DNA of 64,000 nt from Nemertoderma westbladi (Eukaryota; Xenacoelomorpha; Nemertodermatida; Nemertodermatidae). This document shows, in pieces, positions 1 through 10,144 of the stretch (its first letter is position 1; every line of letters begins with the position of its first letter). The stretch is taken from contig JAUCBJ010008093.1 in NCBI GenBank assembly GCA_032718475.1, positions 1 through 64,000 of the forward strand, in the 5' to 3' direction. Below the pieces are notes generated by a model. The model was not told where the DNA came from and did not search any database. It worked only from the letters and a program-made list of their open reading frames with translations. The position numbers were made by a program, and so were the translations under genes.

Positions 1-677
1 ACTCACTTAACTAACTCATTAATCATATTGTTTGTACTGTTATTTTACCGTCAGTTATTAATTGTAAATATTTGTTGATGGAAATATTGCTATTTGGATA
101 ATACGGATAAATCACCCAATTCCCAATTTTCTTGATAACACTACAGGTTAGAGAGACCGGCTATATATAACAATTGCGATTTATATTAATGTGGTGTGTA
201 TTGAATCCAATGTTATTTAGCAGACCCTACGTGAGTCAATTACTGCTCTCTTTATGTGTGATCAAATGTACTGACTGTCGGCAGAATAGTGTGTATGATT
301 GTGATTGGTAACAAAGTATTTCCTAAAGAATACGCTTTATACTTCAATCCCAAGCAGTATCGTTGCGTTTAGTATAAGTCTTAGTTCTGTTTAAATAGAT
401 AAAGCGCCACGTCCTAAAGGAACTGTTAATATTTCCCGAAAGCCAATAATACCTGTCAGAGATTAATTATTAACGATCTATCGAATAATACATTAGGTAT
501 ACACTGCAACCTTACACTGTAATAATACAATTCAAGCATCCGAATTCAGTCTCCCGGGTGTAGATCCATCGGGTGAATGATCGCGCATGGGCTGACTTCG
601 GCTAATGTTTTGCGTATTAGCATAAATTATTGTCGTATGCTAAAGTGGTTTTAATTAACTAAAAGACATATAAATTT
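1..677 (+). mobile_element. LTR-like repeat, copy 1 (cut by window edge)
   Basis: This sequence matches two other stretches in the window, 26,673-27,765 on plus and 42,559-43,649 on minus. Shared blocks include GCGCCACGTCCTAAAGGAAC near 409, GGTTAGAGAGACCGG near 148 and TCTCCCGGGT near 550. Similarity runs continuously up to TTTGGCAGGTTAAACT and then stops, after which the BEL polyprotein frame is open. That layout fits a 5' LTR of the element, whose beginning lies left of the window. The LTR assignment is inference, because no matching 3' copy was seen downstream of the polyprotein. Confidence 0.55.
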
Positions 678-691
678 TGGCAGGTTAAACT
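678..691 (+). other. Candidate primer-binding site of BEL element 1
   Basis: TGGCAGGTTAAACT starts with TGG, as tRNA-primed PBS sequences do, and follows the LTR-like block directly. The same word is kept at the end of all three LTR-like copies. I did not identify the primer tRNA. In copies 2 and 3 the similarity continues about 20 bases further, so this could instead lie inside the repeat. Confidence 0.4.
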
Positions 692-857
692 CAGATCGAC
701 AGTAGACGAACCGAGAAGGAGAACCCGAGATTCCACCGATGTCACACCGCTTGCGTCGCCGGTACCCCGAACGGAAATACCGGAAGCCGCAACGCGTGGC
801 GACGGCAGAATCGAAGATTTCCTTACCGTCCCGCAGACTAGATCACGGGAACCGGAC

Positions 858-3800
858 ATGGTAAGTTCGACTGGAAGCCAGGAGAACGTTATTAGAAGTA
901 TAGGAGGACACATGGCCCAGATTACTCGGAACCTCGGAGAAGGTTTTCGCGTTTTACGCGAGTTAACCGCCCCGATGTCGAGATACGAGTTCTACACCTT
1001 ACAGGTAAGAATAGAAAGTAGGGTACATGCCTCCGTAGATAAACTTAAAGGTTTGCACGAACTTGCAGAGTTGCGTGGCGACAACTTTACTCAGGTAAAG
1101 ATAGTAGATAAATTGGTAAGTGCGAGAGAAAGCCTTATCCAGTTTAAGTCGGTGATAAGATTGGCTCAACAGGAGCAGTTCGACCAACTGCTAGGTGAGT
1201 CAGTTTCGGACGCGTTGTTACAACCCGAAGAGGAAGAAGAACTCTACTGCCTGGACGGAAGGTTGGAAACGCTGACCAATTTTCTTCGTAGATGCGGCGT
1301 ACCGATCGACGAACCGGAAGTCGAACCGCGAGGGACGACGGAAGTTCTCACTACGGAAGGCTCGCGAGCCTACCAACATCCACCACTGGATAGATCGTTC
1401 GTTAGCGTACGGAGCGACGTTGGCAACGTTGGCGACGTTAGTAGAACAGCGTCTGGAATTACTCGACAACAACAGGAGGTTGCACGCCGACAACAAGTCG
1501 CCGAGGAAGAAGCGCGACACCAGATGGCACAGATCGCCATCGAAGGAGAGAAACAACGTAGAGAAGACGAGGCAAGAATTGCACAACTCAAGGCGCAAGC
1601 TGAATTCGAAGCATCAGAAATGCGCAGACTGGAGGAGGACTTAGCACGGCAGAAGGCAGCATCCGACGCTCGTGCCAAGTTGGAGGCGCGGCAAATAAAC
1701 GCTCGATTAGCTATACAGGAAGCGGAATTAGCGGCACAACAACAGGATGCAGATCGACGCGAAAGGGAGATGCAACTACAGTTCGAATTGAATCGTAGAT
1801 CGCGCGAGACAGCGAACGCGCAAGCGGACCTCGAACTCGACGCGAGAGATAGATCTATGAGATCGCGAACTGGACACGACTTGTCTGCCCTGGATCGTAT
1901 GGAAGCTCGATATCGCGGAATACAGAAGCGGATCGAGGAAGGAAGCGTGGGAGCGATAGATCGAGGAGAGGAGTTCGTCGAGGATTACTGTAAACGTTTT
2001 CCCCAAGTTATTCCTATGCTCAAACCCACGACTCCGATAAAACCGGTCTTTGTTACGAAACCTAAGGAAATAACGCCTGTGCGCCCGACGCAAGGTAGCA
2101 GGTTTGTTGTGACGGAAATACCGCAACCTAGGGCGACTTCATCGCCAATTCTCGCAGGTAACATAACTAGTCCACCTACTGTAAGCCGTAGTTTACTTGT
2201 AGAGAGAGACGAACCTGCGTTTATGACAGTAAAACAGGTGAGTAAACCATTGCAAGTTAAACCTGTGACGTGCTGCGCGAACCCAGTCATTTATAAACCT
2301 ACAGTAGACCTTAACCCTGATGTTTTTACTAGACCTCTCACCCAATGTTTAACGAGACCTACGACTTCGTGGAAGGCTTGCGAGCCTACCGAACAACGGA
2401 GAGCCGTAGATCCCAGATCACAACGAACTCGACCAAGGATAATACGCCGGACGCGAACCCGCCAACCACCTTATCCGGACGACAGCGATTCATCCAGTGA
2501 CTCGGAGTCGACGGAACGGGAAATATTCCGTACTGGAGCGGCAGCGGCAGCGGATTACAAACGGGAGGAACGATCGACGAACCCCTATATCGACAATCCT
2601 CCACGAGAAACACCCCAACAGAAACCCACGTTGCAACCAGCGGAAGCGATCAGCACCAACAGACTCGCCGAAATAATGCGACCTGTAGCGGATCGACTAG
2701 CTCAGATAGAAGAGCGACTCGAAGCGCAACCGTCGGATCGATCACGAACCAGCGTGGAATTGGAACAACCTAGACAACATCGACCACCGAGGAGAGAACA
2801 GGAGACTAGACGGACTCCGACACATCGAGAGGAAGATCCCGTTAATAATTCCTACCGACGAACAACGCGCGGAAGGGAGCGACTGGACGACGCCACCGAA
2901 CAGGGACGCGGACAGTTGGACTTAGTTAGCGAGATTGCGAAATTCGCGGCTAGACACGGATTACCGGCACAGCAACCGCCGAAGTTCTCTGGCAACGCGA
3001 AACACTGGCGCACACTGGTAGACTACGTAGAGTCCCAGATCGCTAAGTGTGCTTTCACCTCGACGGAGAAGTTTAACTACTTGCTCCAAGTTCTGTCTGG
3101 TGAGCCGAAACGATTAGCGGAAACCTTTATTGGTGTTCCCGATGCCTTCGAGTTGGCGTACGACCGTTTGTATTCGATTTACGGCGGTAACGTCGCCATG
3201 GCTAAATCCATTATTGAAGACCTCTGCAGAGGAGGCAACATTTCGAGACCGATCGACCTTTTACGACTCGCGGACGAAATAAAGAACGCTATAGGGACTT
3301 TACGGTCCATTGGACAACTCGAGTACGCAAACGCACCGACGGTTCTCATTCGAATAATCGGTCGACTTCATCATCGACTACGACGAGAATGGCGACGCAT
3401 CGAGTACCAGCGCGAAGAGGCCGGAGGGTTATTAAAACTCACCGATGTCTATCAACTTATTTCACGGGAGGCCGTGATCGAGACTCGATCGAACTATACC
3501 GATCACCATATCGCGGCGGAAGGGATAACTGTTTCTGCGCCGAATCGGACTAAACCGTTTCCGACGAACGCGAAAGCCGTTACTTACGCCACCCCTACTG
3601 AGACTTCTAAAGTTCTGACGCCTATCGGCACCACGCAGCCACGACAACAGTTGCCGGCGGACTTTGTGGGATGCTCATACTGCGAGCGGAACGGCAGAAA
3701 CCATAGCGGACATAAACTACGTGCATGTCGCGCTTTTAAAGAGTTAGGGATCGAGGAAAGGAGACTCCAAATCCGATCTCTAGATTCCTGTTGGAGATGT

Positions 3801-6800
3801 ATGAAGCCAGGACACGTCCGGAAGGATTGCCCGAGCGACGATACATGTTCTTTGTGTGGACGTAACCATGACGCGTTGCTTCACACGACCAGTCATACTC
3901 CGACCCGACGCTTTCGACGAGAGCATCCAGATAAAGCGGCTAGATGCGACGCGCTTTATAAGGAGCGTGCGCCGCGCGAGATCCGTACCTTTTATACCGA
4001 CTGTATGGATCAGTCAGGATCATCGGACGAAGACGAGGAGGAAGACGACACTTTCTACGTGCATGCAGGTGAGGAACAACCTTCGATAACGCTCCTCACA
4101 CAGAACCAATTGAAAGGGTTTAGCGTGATTCCTATAAAGATTACCGGAACCCGAGGGAGCAAGCGTATATACGCCATCTTAGACTCTGCGTCATCGCATA
4201 GCTATGTCGACGAACAAGTAGCCGACGTAGTTACGGACTTGAGTCAAGGTAAGACTGCTCAGTATACTGTAAGCAGCATGCATGGTAAGAGAGCGATTCC
4301 TGTGACGAGAGTAAAACTAACTTTAGACACTCTTCTTTCCAAAGCGGAACACAGCAAGGAGGAGCGCTCATTACTTCCGGTAAGAAATTTGACCTTTGCA
4401 GCTACGAAGGACTTTAGTAACTTGCTCGGCCCTGTGCCAGAGCAATCACCGGAAGATCGTAAGTATTTCCGACACCTTGGAATACCGGAATGTCCTGTTA
4501 ATTATCGTTCTATTGCGATGTTAATTGGGACAGACCAGTTTAACTTACATCAGGTATGGGAGACACGCCCATCTGTTATTACAGCGGGCAACCCCTACGC
4601 ATGTAGAACTCCCATAGGTTGGTATACTAGAGCACCAATACGTTCACTAGAGGTAAGTGACCAGGAGGACGACGTTTTGAGTACGTGTAGTTTATTGACT
4701 AACACGATAGATAATTCTCCTTCACACTCCCGTGGTCCAATTGTACGGACGGCACTACGACAGACTTGCGTCACTAACGCAGACGCCACCGATACTGACG
4801 TAACCGATCTGGACACGACCATACGGACCTCTGACTTACAACTACTTGCAGTAGACCAGGTTGTATTGACTACTGAAGACCTGAGGGTTGTTGCCGTGGA
4901 TGACTCGATGAACGAGGATTTTGGAAGGCTTGCGAGCCTACCGAAAAATCCGAAGGTCATTGACCCCACCCACCAGGCTTCGACACCGGTCGTTGATCTT
5001 GGAAGGCTTGCGAGCCTACCGATAGATCAAGAGGTTGTCAAACCGCCGCACGACAATTCGACGCTGACTAGTGACACCGGAAGGCTTGCGAGCCTACCAG
5101 ACACATTGACACTAGCCACCGCAGCGGACGAAGACGTGGACGAGGACCATGGCGCAGTGCAAGCAGCGCTTGACCGACTGCTGACTGAACGGACCATACA
5201 ATGGTTGGAACAGGACTCAGCAGAACCCGGTAGTTACGAGACCGCTATGTCAGAACAGGAAAAACGGTCATTAAATATTATGAGAGATACCATTCGCCAG
5301 ACCGCGAATGGCCACTATGAGGTTGGTATGTTGTGGCGCAATGGACAACCTAAGCTCGTTAACAATTACCCGCTTGCTTTGAGGCGACTCAAATCAATAA
5401 GGCAGCGATTGTTGCGAGACGAGACGGCCCATATGCAATACAACACACAACTTCAGACGTATCTCCAAAAGGGATACGCCATTAGGATGTTAAATCCTGA
5501 GGTAACTACAGACCAGACATATTACCTGCCACATCATTTTGTTCGACACCCGGACAAACCTGGCAAGGTGCGTGTAGTCAACGACTGCGCCGCGCTTTAC
5601 CAAGAGATGTCTATGAATAGCGAACTGATGGACGGGCCGAATATGAATAATTACCTCATGGGAGTCCTAATGCGTTTTAGACAACGCAAAGTGGCTTTCA
5701 CCTGTGACGTAGAGGCCATGTTTCACCAGGTTAAGGCTTTGGAGCGGGACAGGGACAGTTTGAGGTTTCTTTGGTATCCAGACGGAAACTTACAACTTCC
5801 GCCAGAAACTTACCAAATGCAGGTAAGAGTATTCGGAGCCAGGGACAGCCCCAACTGCACCATGTACGCCTTGAAGCAGACAGCATTAGACAGACGAGAC
5901 CAATTTGACCCAGAAGTAGTTCGGACCGTGGAACGAGATTTCTACGTGGATGACGGCCTCAAGAGTTGTGACACCTTGGAGCGCGCTACGACCGTAGCAC
6001 ACCAACTCCAGGATTGTCTCGCTGAGGGCGGATTTCACCTGACGAAGTTCGCTTCCAACGAACCCGAACTGGTGAACTCATTTGACCCGATGGATCGTAG
6101 CGGAGGTGACTTGGACTTAGACTTAGAACCTCTGCCGACGACCAAAGTATTAGGACTTAGTTGGGACCCTAACACCGACAATTTTAGGGTACGTGTAAGG
6201 TCCAACGACCAGACTAGACCTCTCACTAAGAGGACTTGCTTATCGACCATGAGTCGATTGTATGACCCATTGTGTTTCATTAGTCCAGTGATCCTACATG
6301 CCAGGATCATACTCCGCAGCATTTGGCAAGCCGGACTGGAATGGGACGATCCCATCCCAGAAAAGTTAGCTGAGCGATGGAGGGACTGGGAAGCCCAACT
6401 GACGTTCCTACAAGACTATACCATACCGAGGGTATACTTTCCTTTGCAAACCACCTTTCCTGCCGATTTAGAGCTTCACAGCTTTAGTGACGCTAGCAAG
6501 GATGGATTGGGGGTTACCTTATACCTTAGACGACAAGTGACATCGGACAGCTACGATGTATCTCTCGTTACTTCAAAGGCTAGAACAATGCCATTGAAGT
6601 ATATGACTGTACCTCGTGGGGAGCTGCAAGCCGGGACGATATCCACCAATATTGTCAGTCTAGTTCAACGCGAGCTGGAGGCTAACTTGAAGGTCACATA
6701 TTGGACGGATGCGACGTTGGTACTTTGGTACATAAACAACGAAACATTCGAGTTCAAGACTTTCGTAGCCAACAGACGGGCTGAAATACTAGACCGGTCG

Positions 6801-9362
6801 CTCAAACAAGATTGGCGTCACTGTCCAGGGAAGCTGAACCCAGCTGACATCGCGTCACGGGGGATGCAACCACTTGACTTTTGTAAACCGGACAATAAAT
6901 CCTTTTGGTTTAGAGGACCCGATTTCCTACAGCGACCATCAGACGAATGGCCACCGTTATTCGACGCGACAACCAACACCATACCAGAGGGTGCCGAGAT
7001 AAAACTCGACAAGGTTGTCAAGTCTAAAGCGAAAGCCAACGCCAAGGTCAAGAGGAAAAAAGGACGGACGAAATCTGATGACCTGGACGCCAGACCTGAC
7101 ATTACGCCAGACGTCTCGCCAGACACTCGACCAGACGCTTGTACGAATCCTTCGCCGGATGTTCCGCGGGAGAATTCACCAGACGTTTCGCCGGATTGTT
7201 CACCAGATTACTCGCCAGATTATTCACCAGAAGAGACACCAGATTGTTCTCCGGATTGTTCGCCAGATTGTTTGATGGAACTCTCGACAGAATGTCTACC
7301 GGACGTCTCACCAGACTTTTCACCAGACATCTCGACCGACTGTCCACCAGACTTTGAACCAGACTTTCTGACAGAAGTTATGCTAGACAGACTTTGGGAC
7401 CGACGACCGGACATTTCGCCGGATGTTCCGCGCTATGTCTCACCAGACGTCTCACCAGACTGTTCACCAGACGCTTCACCAGACTGTCTACTAGACACTC
7501 CATTAGAAGACCCATTGGAGCGGACGTTTAGAGACTTACCAAATTTGACTTCTTTGGACGACAGAGTTGTGGCCACAGGGATTACACTCCGCTCGAAGAA
7601 GGTACTTGACTTACCTACAGGTAAAGTGGTGACTAAGGTTAGGAAGCTTACAGGCTCACAGGAACACACTGACGCTGTAGAGTTGAAACCATTACTGCCA
7701 GTCGACACATTAGGTGCGGACGGTAAAGGTAAGACCGTAGAGATTGACGTACTTGGGGACTCAGACAAACCTACCGGAAGGCCCGTGGGCCTACCAAGTC
7801 CAGACAAGTATCCACACTACGACTACACCTTACCCGATGACGTCACCAACACTTACGTTGACAGGATAGTGAACCTAACTAGATCATGGACTGACGCGTG
7901 CCGCAAGTTAGCATGGCTCAAACGATTGAGACAATATGCCAGAGGCAAACGCGACTTTCCTAGAAGACTTACCTTAAAGGAAATTGAACACTGTGAAGTT
8001 GATATCATTAGACATTATCAATTGCGATATTTCGCACGCGAATTCACAGCGATCAAACAAGGTAAACAGATTAAGTCTTCACCGATTTTGAGTTGGAGTC
8101 CGATTATTTACCGGGGCTTACTTTGTCACAAGTCCAGACTCCAAAACATCGACTTTGCACTTGACTTTAGGTATCCTATCATCATACCGCAACACCATGA
8201 GTTACAGCGCGCTATGATACTGGACGCACATGTACAACTCAAACACGTAGGTAGACACCACTGTCTATCACACTTACGCTCGAGGTTTGTACTGATTAGA
8301 CCTAGTAAGGCACTGAGTTCAGTAACACGGAACTGTATTATTTGTAAGAAGGTGCACGCGAGGATAGGACACCAAGAAATGAGTGAACTACCACTAGCTA
8401 GATTACAGGCGTTTAGACCCCCTTTCACTGAGACAGGGATAGACTGTTTTGGACCCATAATCGCGAAACGCGGAAGGGTACAGGTAAAACGTTGGGGATT
8501 GATCTTCACTTGCATGGCCAGCAGAGCTGTCCATATAGAGCGAGTGACAGACTTGTCCACCAATGCCTTTATCCTAGCCTTACGGCGATTTATCGCTAGA
8601 CGTGGATTGGTCAAATCCATATACTGCGACCAAGGGACAAACTTTGTGGGTGCACGGAACGAGATAACCAGAGCTTTGAGAAAATTGGACCAAAACCAGA
8701 TTTCCGAGGAACTACGTCCTCACCGTATTGTTTGGTTTTTCAACACTCCAGACAGTCCGTGGAGAGGCGGCGTTTGGGAAAGGCTGATTGGCTCAATAAA
8801 GACAGCTATGGCTAAAGTAGTACCGACGCAACACATCTTGACAGACGACCAACTGACGACGTTACTAATAGAAATCGAAGCAATCTTAAATACCAGACCG
8901 ATCGCTTTGATCCCAGACAATAACGACGTACGGTTTGCCTTGACACCAGCGCACCTGCTTATGCAGGCGCCGACGACATTGTTGCCCATTTCGGTACCCG
9001 TTGATAGTGACGGATACGGCAACAAGGCTTGGAAAATCACTCAATTACTTGCAAATAAATTCTGGGAAATATGGCAGAAATATTATTTGCCCTCTATTTC
9101 GACCAGAACCTCTTGGTATCTAAATACCCGATGTTTAAGACGTGGTGACCATGTTTTATTGGCTGAAGCTAATCTGAAAAGACGGTTTTGGCTGACTGGA
9201 GTCATTTTGACCACGCACCCTACATCTGGTGTAGTGAGGACAGTTACTGTACGGACTATCGACGGACGTACCGTAGATAGGCCTGTACAACGTCTCGTAC
9301 TCCTTGAGGAGACTAGAAACGAGACGGGAGACTACAAATCTCCACCCAATATTAGTAAATAG
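858..9362 (+). CDS. BEL/Pao retrotransposon Gag-Pol polyprotein, intact (element 1)
   Basis: One uninterrupted 2834-codon frame encodes a full Gag-Pro-Pol. Visible domains in order: charged coiled-coil at residues 205-330; DUF1759-type Gag at 690-870; Cys/His zinc knuckles at 938-1009 (CWRCMKPGHVRKDC is the clearest); aspartic protease with LDSAS (Asp1109); reverse transcriptase with Asp1617 and YVDD at 1696-1699; RNase H with FSDASKDG (Asp1878), WTDA and PADIASRG; a 140-residue Pro/Asp/Cys repeat tether; HHCC integrase zinc domain about 2458-2495; integrase core D2529, D2591, E2641; and a C-terminal DUF5641-like domain. All catalytic residues I can check are present, so the copy looks young. 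It is long for the family, mainly through Gag and the tether. The frame is open upstream to about 664, but 858 is its first ATG. Confidence 0.95.
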   Translation: MVSSTGSQENVIRSIGGHMAQITRNLGEGFRVLRELTAPMSRYEFYTLQVRIESRVHASVDKLKGLHELAELRGDNFTQVKIVDKLVSARESLIQFKSVIRLAQQEQFDQLLGESVSDALLQPEEEEELYCLDGRLETLTNFLRRCGVPIDEPEVEPRGTTEVLTTEGSRAYQHPPLDRSFVSVRSDVGNVGDVSRTASGITRQQQEVARRQQVAEEEARHQMAQIAIEGEKQRREDEARIAQLKAQAEFEASEMRRLEEDLARQKAASDARAKLEARQINARLAIQEAELAAQQQDADRREREMQLQFELNRRSRETANAQADLELDARDRSMRSRTGHDLSALDRMEARYRGIQKRIEEGSVGAIDRGEEFVEDYCKRFPQVIPMLKPTTPIKPVFVTKPKEITPVRPTQGSRFVVTEIPQPRATSSPILAGNITSPPTVSRSLLVERDEPAFMTVKQVSKPLQVKPVTCCANPVIYKPTVDLNPDVFTRPLTQCLTRPTTSWKACEPTEQRRAVDPRSQRTRPRIIRRTRTRQPPYPDDSDSSSDSESTEREIFRTGAAAAADYKREERSTNPYIDNPPRETPQQKPTLQPAEAISTNRLAEIMRPVADRLAQIEERLEAQPSDRSRTSVELEQPRQHRPPRREQETRRTPTHREEDPVNNSYRRTTRGRERLDDATEQGRGQLDLVSEIAKFAARHGLPAQQPPKFSGNAKHWRTLVDYVESQIAKCAFTSTEKFNYLLQVLSGEPKRLAETFIGVPDAFELAYDRLYSIYGGNVAMAKSIIEDLCRGGNISRPIDLLRLADEIKNAIGTLRSIGQLEYANAPTVLIRIIGRLHHRLRREWRRIEYQREEAGGLLKLTDVYQLISREAVIETRSNYTDHHIAAEGITVSAPNRTKPFPTNAKAVTYATPTETSKVLTPIGTTQPRQQLPADFVGCSYCERNGRNHSGHKLRACRAFKELGIEERRLQIRSLDSCWRCMKPGHVRKDCPSDDTCSLCGRNHDALLHTTSHTPTRRFRREHPDKAARCDALYKERAPREIRTFYTDCMDQSGSSDEDEEEDDTFYVHAGEEQPSITLLTQNQLKGFSVIPIKITGTRGSKRIYAILDSASSHSYVDEQVADVVTDLSQGKTAQYTVSSMHGKRAIPVTRVKLTLDTLLSKAEHSKEERSLLPVRNLTFAATKDFSNLLGPVPEQSPEDRKYFRHLGIPECPVNYRSIAMLIGTDQFNLHQVWETRPSVITAGNPYACRTPIGWYTRAPIRSLEVSDQEDDVLSTCSLLTNTIDNSPSHSRGPIVRTALRQTCVTNADATDTDVTDLDTTIRTSDLQLLAVDQVVLTTEDLRVVAVDDSMNEDFGRLASLPKNPKVIDPTHQASTPVVDLGRLASLPIDQEVVKPPHDNSTLTSDTGRLASLPDTLTLATAADEDVDEDHGAVQAALDRLLTERTIQWLEQDSAEPGSYETAMSEQEKRSLNIMRDTIRQTANGHYEVGMLWRNGQPKLVNNYPLALRRLKSIRQRLLRDETAHMQYNTQLQTYLQKGYAIRMLNPEVTTDQTYYLPHHFVRHPDKPGKVRVVNDCAALYQEMSMNSELMDGPNMNNYLMGVLMRFRQRKVAFTCDVEAMFHQVKALERDRDSLRFLWYPDGNLQLPPETYQMQVRVFGARDSPNCTMYALKQTALDRRDQFDPEVVRTVERDFYVDDGLKSCDTLERATTVAHQLQDCLAEGGFHLTKFASNEPELVNSFDPMDRSGGDLDLDLEPLPTTKVLGLSWDPNTDNFRVRVRSNDQTRPLTKRTCLSTMSRLYDPLCFISPVILHARIILRSIWQAGLEWDDPIPEKLAERWRDWEAQLTFLQDYTIPRVYFPLQTTFPADLELHSFSDASKDGLGVTLYLRRQVTSDSYDVSLVTSKARTMPLKYMTVPRGELQAGTISTNIVSLVQRELEANLKVTYWTDATLVLWYINNETFEFKTFVANRRAEILDRSLKQDWRHCPGKLNPADIASRGMQPLDFCKPDNKSFWFRGPDFLQRPSDEWPPLFDATTNTIPEGAEIKLDKVVKSKAKANAKVKRKKGRTKSDDLDARPDITPDVSPDTRPDACTNPSPDVPRENSPDVSPDCSPDYSPDYSPEETPDCSPDCSPDCLMELSTECLPDVSPDFSPDISTDCPPDFEPDFLTEVMLDRLWDRRPDISPDVPRYVSPDVSPDCSPDASPDCLLDTPLEDPLERTFRDLPNLTSLDDRVVATGITLRSKKVLDLPTGKVVTKVRKLTGSQEHTDAVELKPLLPVDTLGADGKGKTVEIDVLGDSDKPTGRPVGLPSPDKYPHYDYTLPDDVTNTYVDRIVNLTRSWTDACRKLAWLKRLRQYARGKRDFPRRLTLKEIEHCEVDIIRHYQLRYFAREFTAIKQGKQIKSSPILSWSPIIYRGLLCHKSRLQNIDFALDFRYPIIIPQHHELQRAMILDAHVQLKHVGRHHCLSHLRSRFVLIRPSKALSSVTRNCIICKKVHARIGHQEMSELPLARLQAFRPPFTETGIDCFGPIIAKRGRVQVKRWGLIFTCMASRAVHIERVTDLSTNAFILALRRFIARRGLVKSIYCDQGTNFVGARNEITRALRKLDQNQISEELRPHRIVWFFNTPDSPWRGGVWERLIGSIKTAMAKVVPTQHILTDDQLTTLLIEIEAILNTRPIALIPDNNDVRFALTPAHLLMQAPTTLLPISVPVDSDGYGNKAWKITQLLANKFWEIWQKYYLPSISTRTSWYLNTRCLRRGDHVLLAEANLKRRFWLTGVILTTHPTSGVVRTVTVRTIDGRTVDRPVQRLVLLEETRNETGDYKSPPNISK
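1355..1374 (+). repeat. Coding hairpin motif, copy a (third codon-phase)
   Basis: GGAAGGCTCGCGAGCCTACC. The inner 14 bases are a perfect palindrome, flanked by an A/A mismatch and a GG/CC pair. In this phase it reads TEGSRAYQ in the polyprotein. Confidence 0.85.
2371..2390 (+). repeat. Coding hairpin motif, copy b (second codon-phase)
   Basis: GGAAGGCTTGCGAGCCTACC, with stem AGGCT/AGCCT and loop TGCG. In this phase it reads WKACEPT, a different peptide from the other copies. Confidence 0.85.
4923..5098 (+). repeat. Three coding hairpin motifs at exact 78-bp spacing
   Basis: Identical 20-mers GGAAGGCTTGCGAGCCTACC start at 4923, 5001 and 5079. All three are in the first codon phase and read GRLASLP. 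The two intervening 58-bp spacers are only loosely similar, so the 20-mer is much better conserved than the rest of the 26-codon unit. It lies in the linker between protease and reverse transcriptase. Confidence 0.85.
7085..7505 (+). repeat. Degenerate 12-bp repeat encoding SPDC/SPDV tetrapeptides
   Basis: About 35 imperfect units of the CCAGATTGTTCG type encode a Ser/Thr-Pro-Asp-X chain in which X is often Cys, Val, Tyr or Phe (residues about 2076-2216). It lies between RNase H and the integrase zinc domain, so it acts as a tether. The frame is kept throughout. The Cys content is unusual for a flexible linker. Confidence 0.85.
7776..7795 (+). repeat. Coding hairpin motif variant with a compensated stem pair
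   Basis: GGAAGGCCCGTGGGCCTACC. Compared with the common form, a stem T-A pair has become C-G on both sides and the loop reads CGTG. The A/A mismatch and outer GG/CC pair are unchanged. It reads GRPVGLP in the polyprotein. Confidence 0.75.
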
Positions 9363-9713
9363 ATGTGGGACCTTCGTTGGCCGCCACATAGACCTACTGT
9401 ATTTTAGTTATTTGTATTTGTATTACTGTACGTGCATTTGAAATCCTCTTCACTGTAGATAGAGACAGCGGTGGAATTCCATTGTCTTTATACGTGAACA
9501 TGGAGGGTAGTACCCTTATGTATCACATAGGAGCGGGATTGTGTGTACAGTAGGAATGGAATTCCACTTGGAACCCACAAGTGAGACAATTTTCAAAAAT
9601 TATTAGACAAATCCATTTAGTTGGATTTAAATTTAAGAAAAACGATTCTCCAGTGAAAGCAAATTCTAGAATACAGCTAGAAAAAATTAAAATTGGGGAG
9701 GACAAGAGCGGAT

Positions 9714-9733
9714 GGAAGGCTTGCGAGCCTACC
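9714..9733 (+). repeat. Hairpin motif outside the ORF, copy g
   Basis: An exact copy of GGAAGGCTTGCGAGCCTACC lying 352 bases after the polyprotein stop. A non-coding copy argues that the motif is kept as nucleic acid, not as a peptide. Confidence 0.85.
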
Positions 9734-10144
9734 GATAAATTTTTTTTTGGAAAAGAAAATCGGCCTTGTTCTACGTAGTCGTGTCTACTATTATTTTGAC
9801 CAATTAATTCTCAACTGCACTATTTTTCTTGGGAAACGTAGTTTGGGAAATTAAAAGGTGAGTATTTTAGACTCGCGGCTAGTTTACCCGGAATTCGTTT
9901 TTTATCGGCACATTTTGGATTAGGAGCCAGTGCGAAATCACGCGAACCCGAAGTCATTAGGCAAATGGGTTGGGGTTTAGAGCAAAGTTGAGCCAAAAGC
10001 CGACAAAAGTCTCCTCACATCTAACCTCTGTTTGTGCTTCCTCTAGTAGAAACACTATTATCAGGAATCCACGCAGGAATAGGAGCACCAGGCGCCGTTC
10101 AACCGATATGGGGCCAAAACTTTAACCTGTTTGGAGTGGAGAGT

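Noticed and set aside
659-913. Minus-strand ORF over the start of BEL element 1
   Set aside because: Opposite to the polyprotein, with no recognisable content.
7015-7414. Alternative ORFs over the SPD tether
   Set aside because: These are shadows of a 12-bp repeat in the polyprotein frame.
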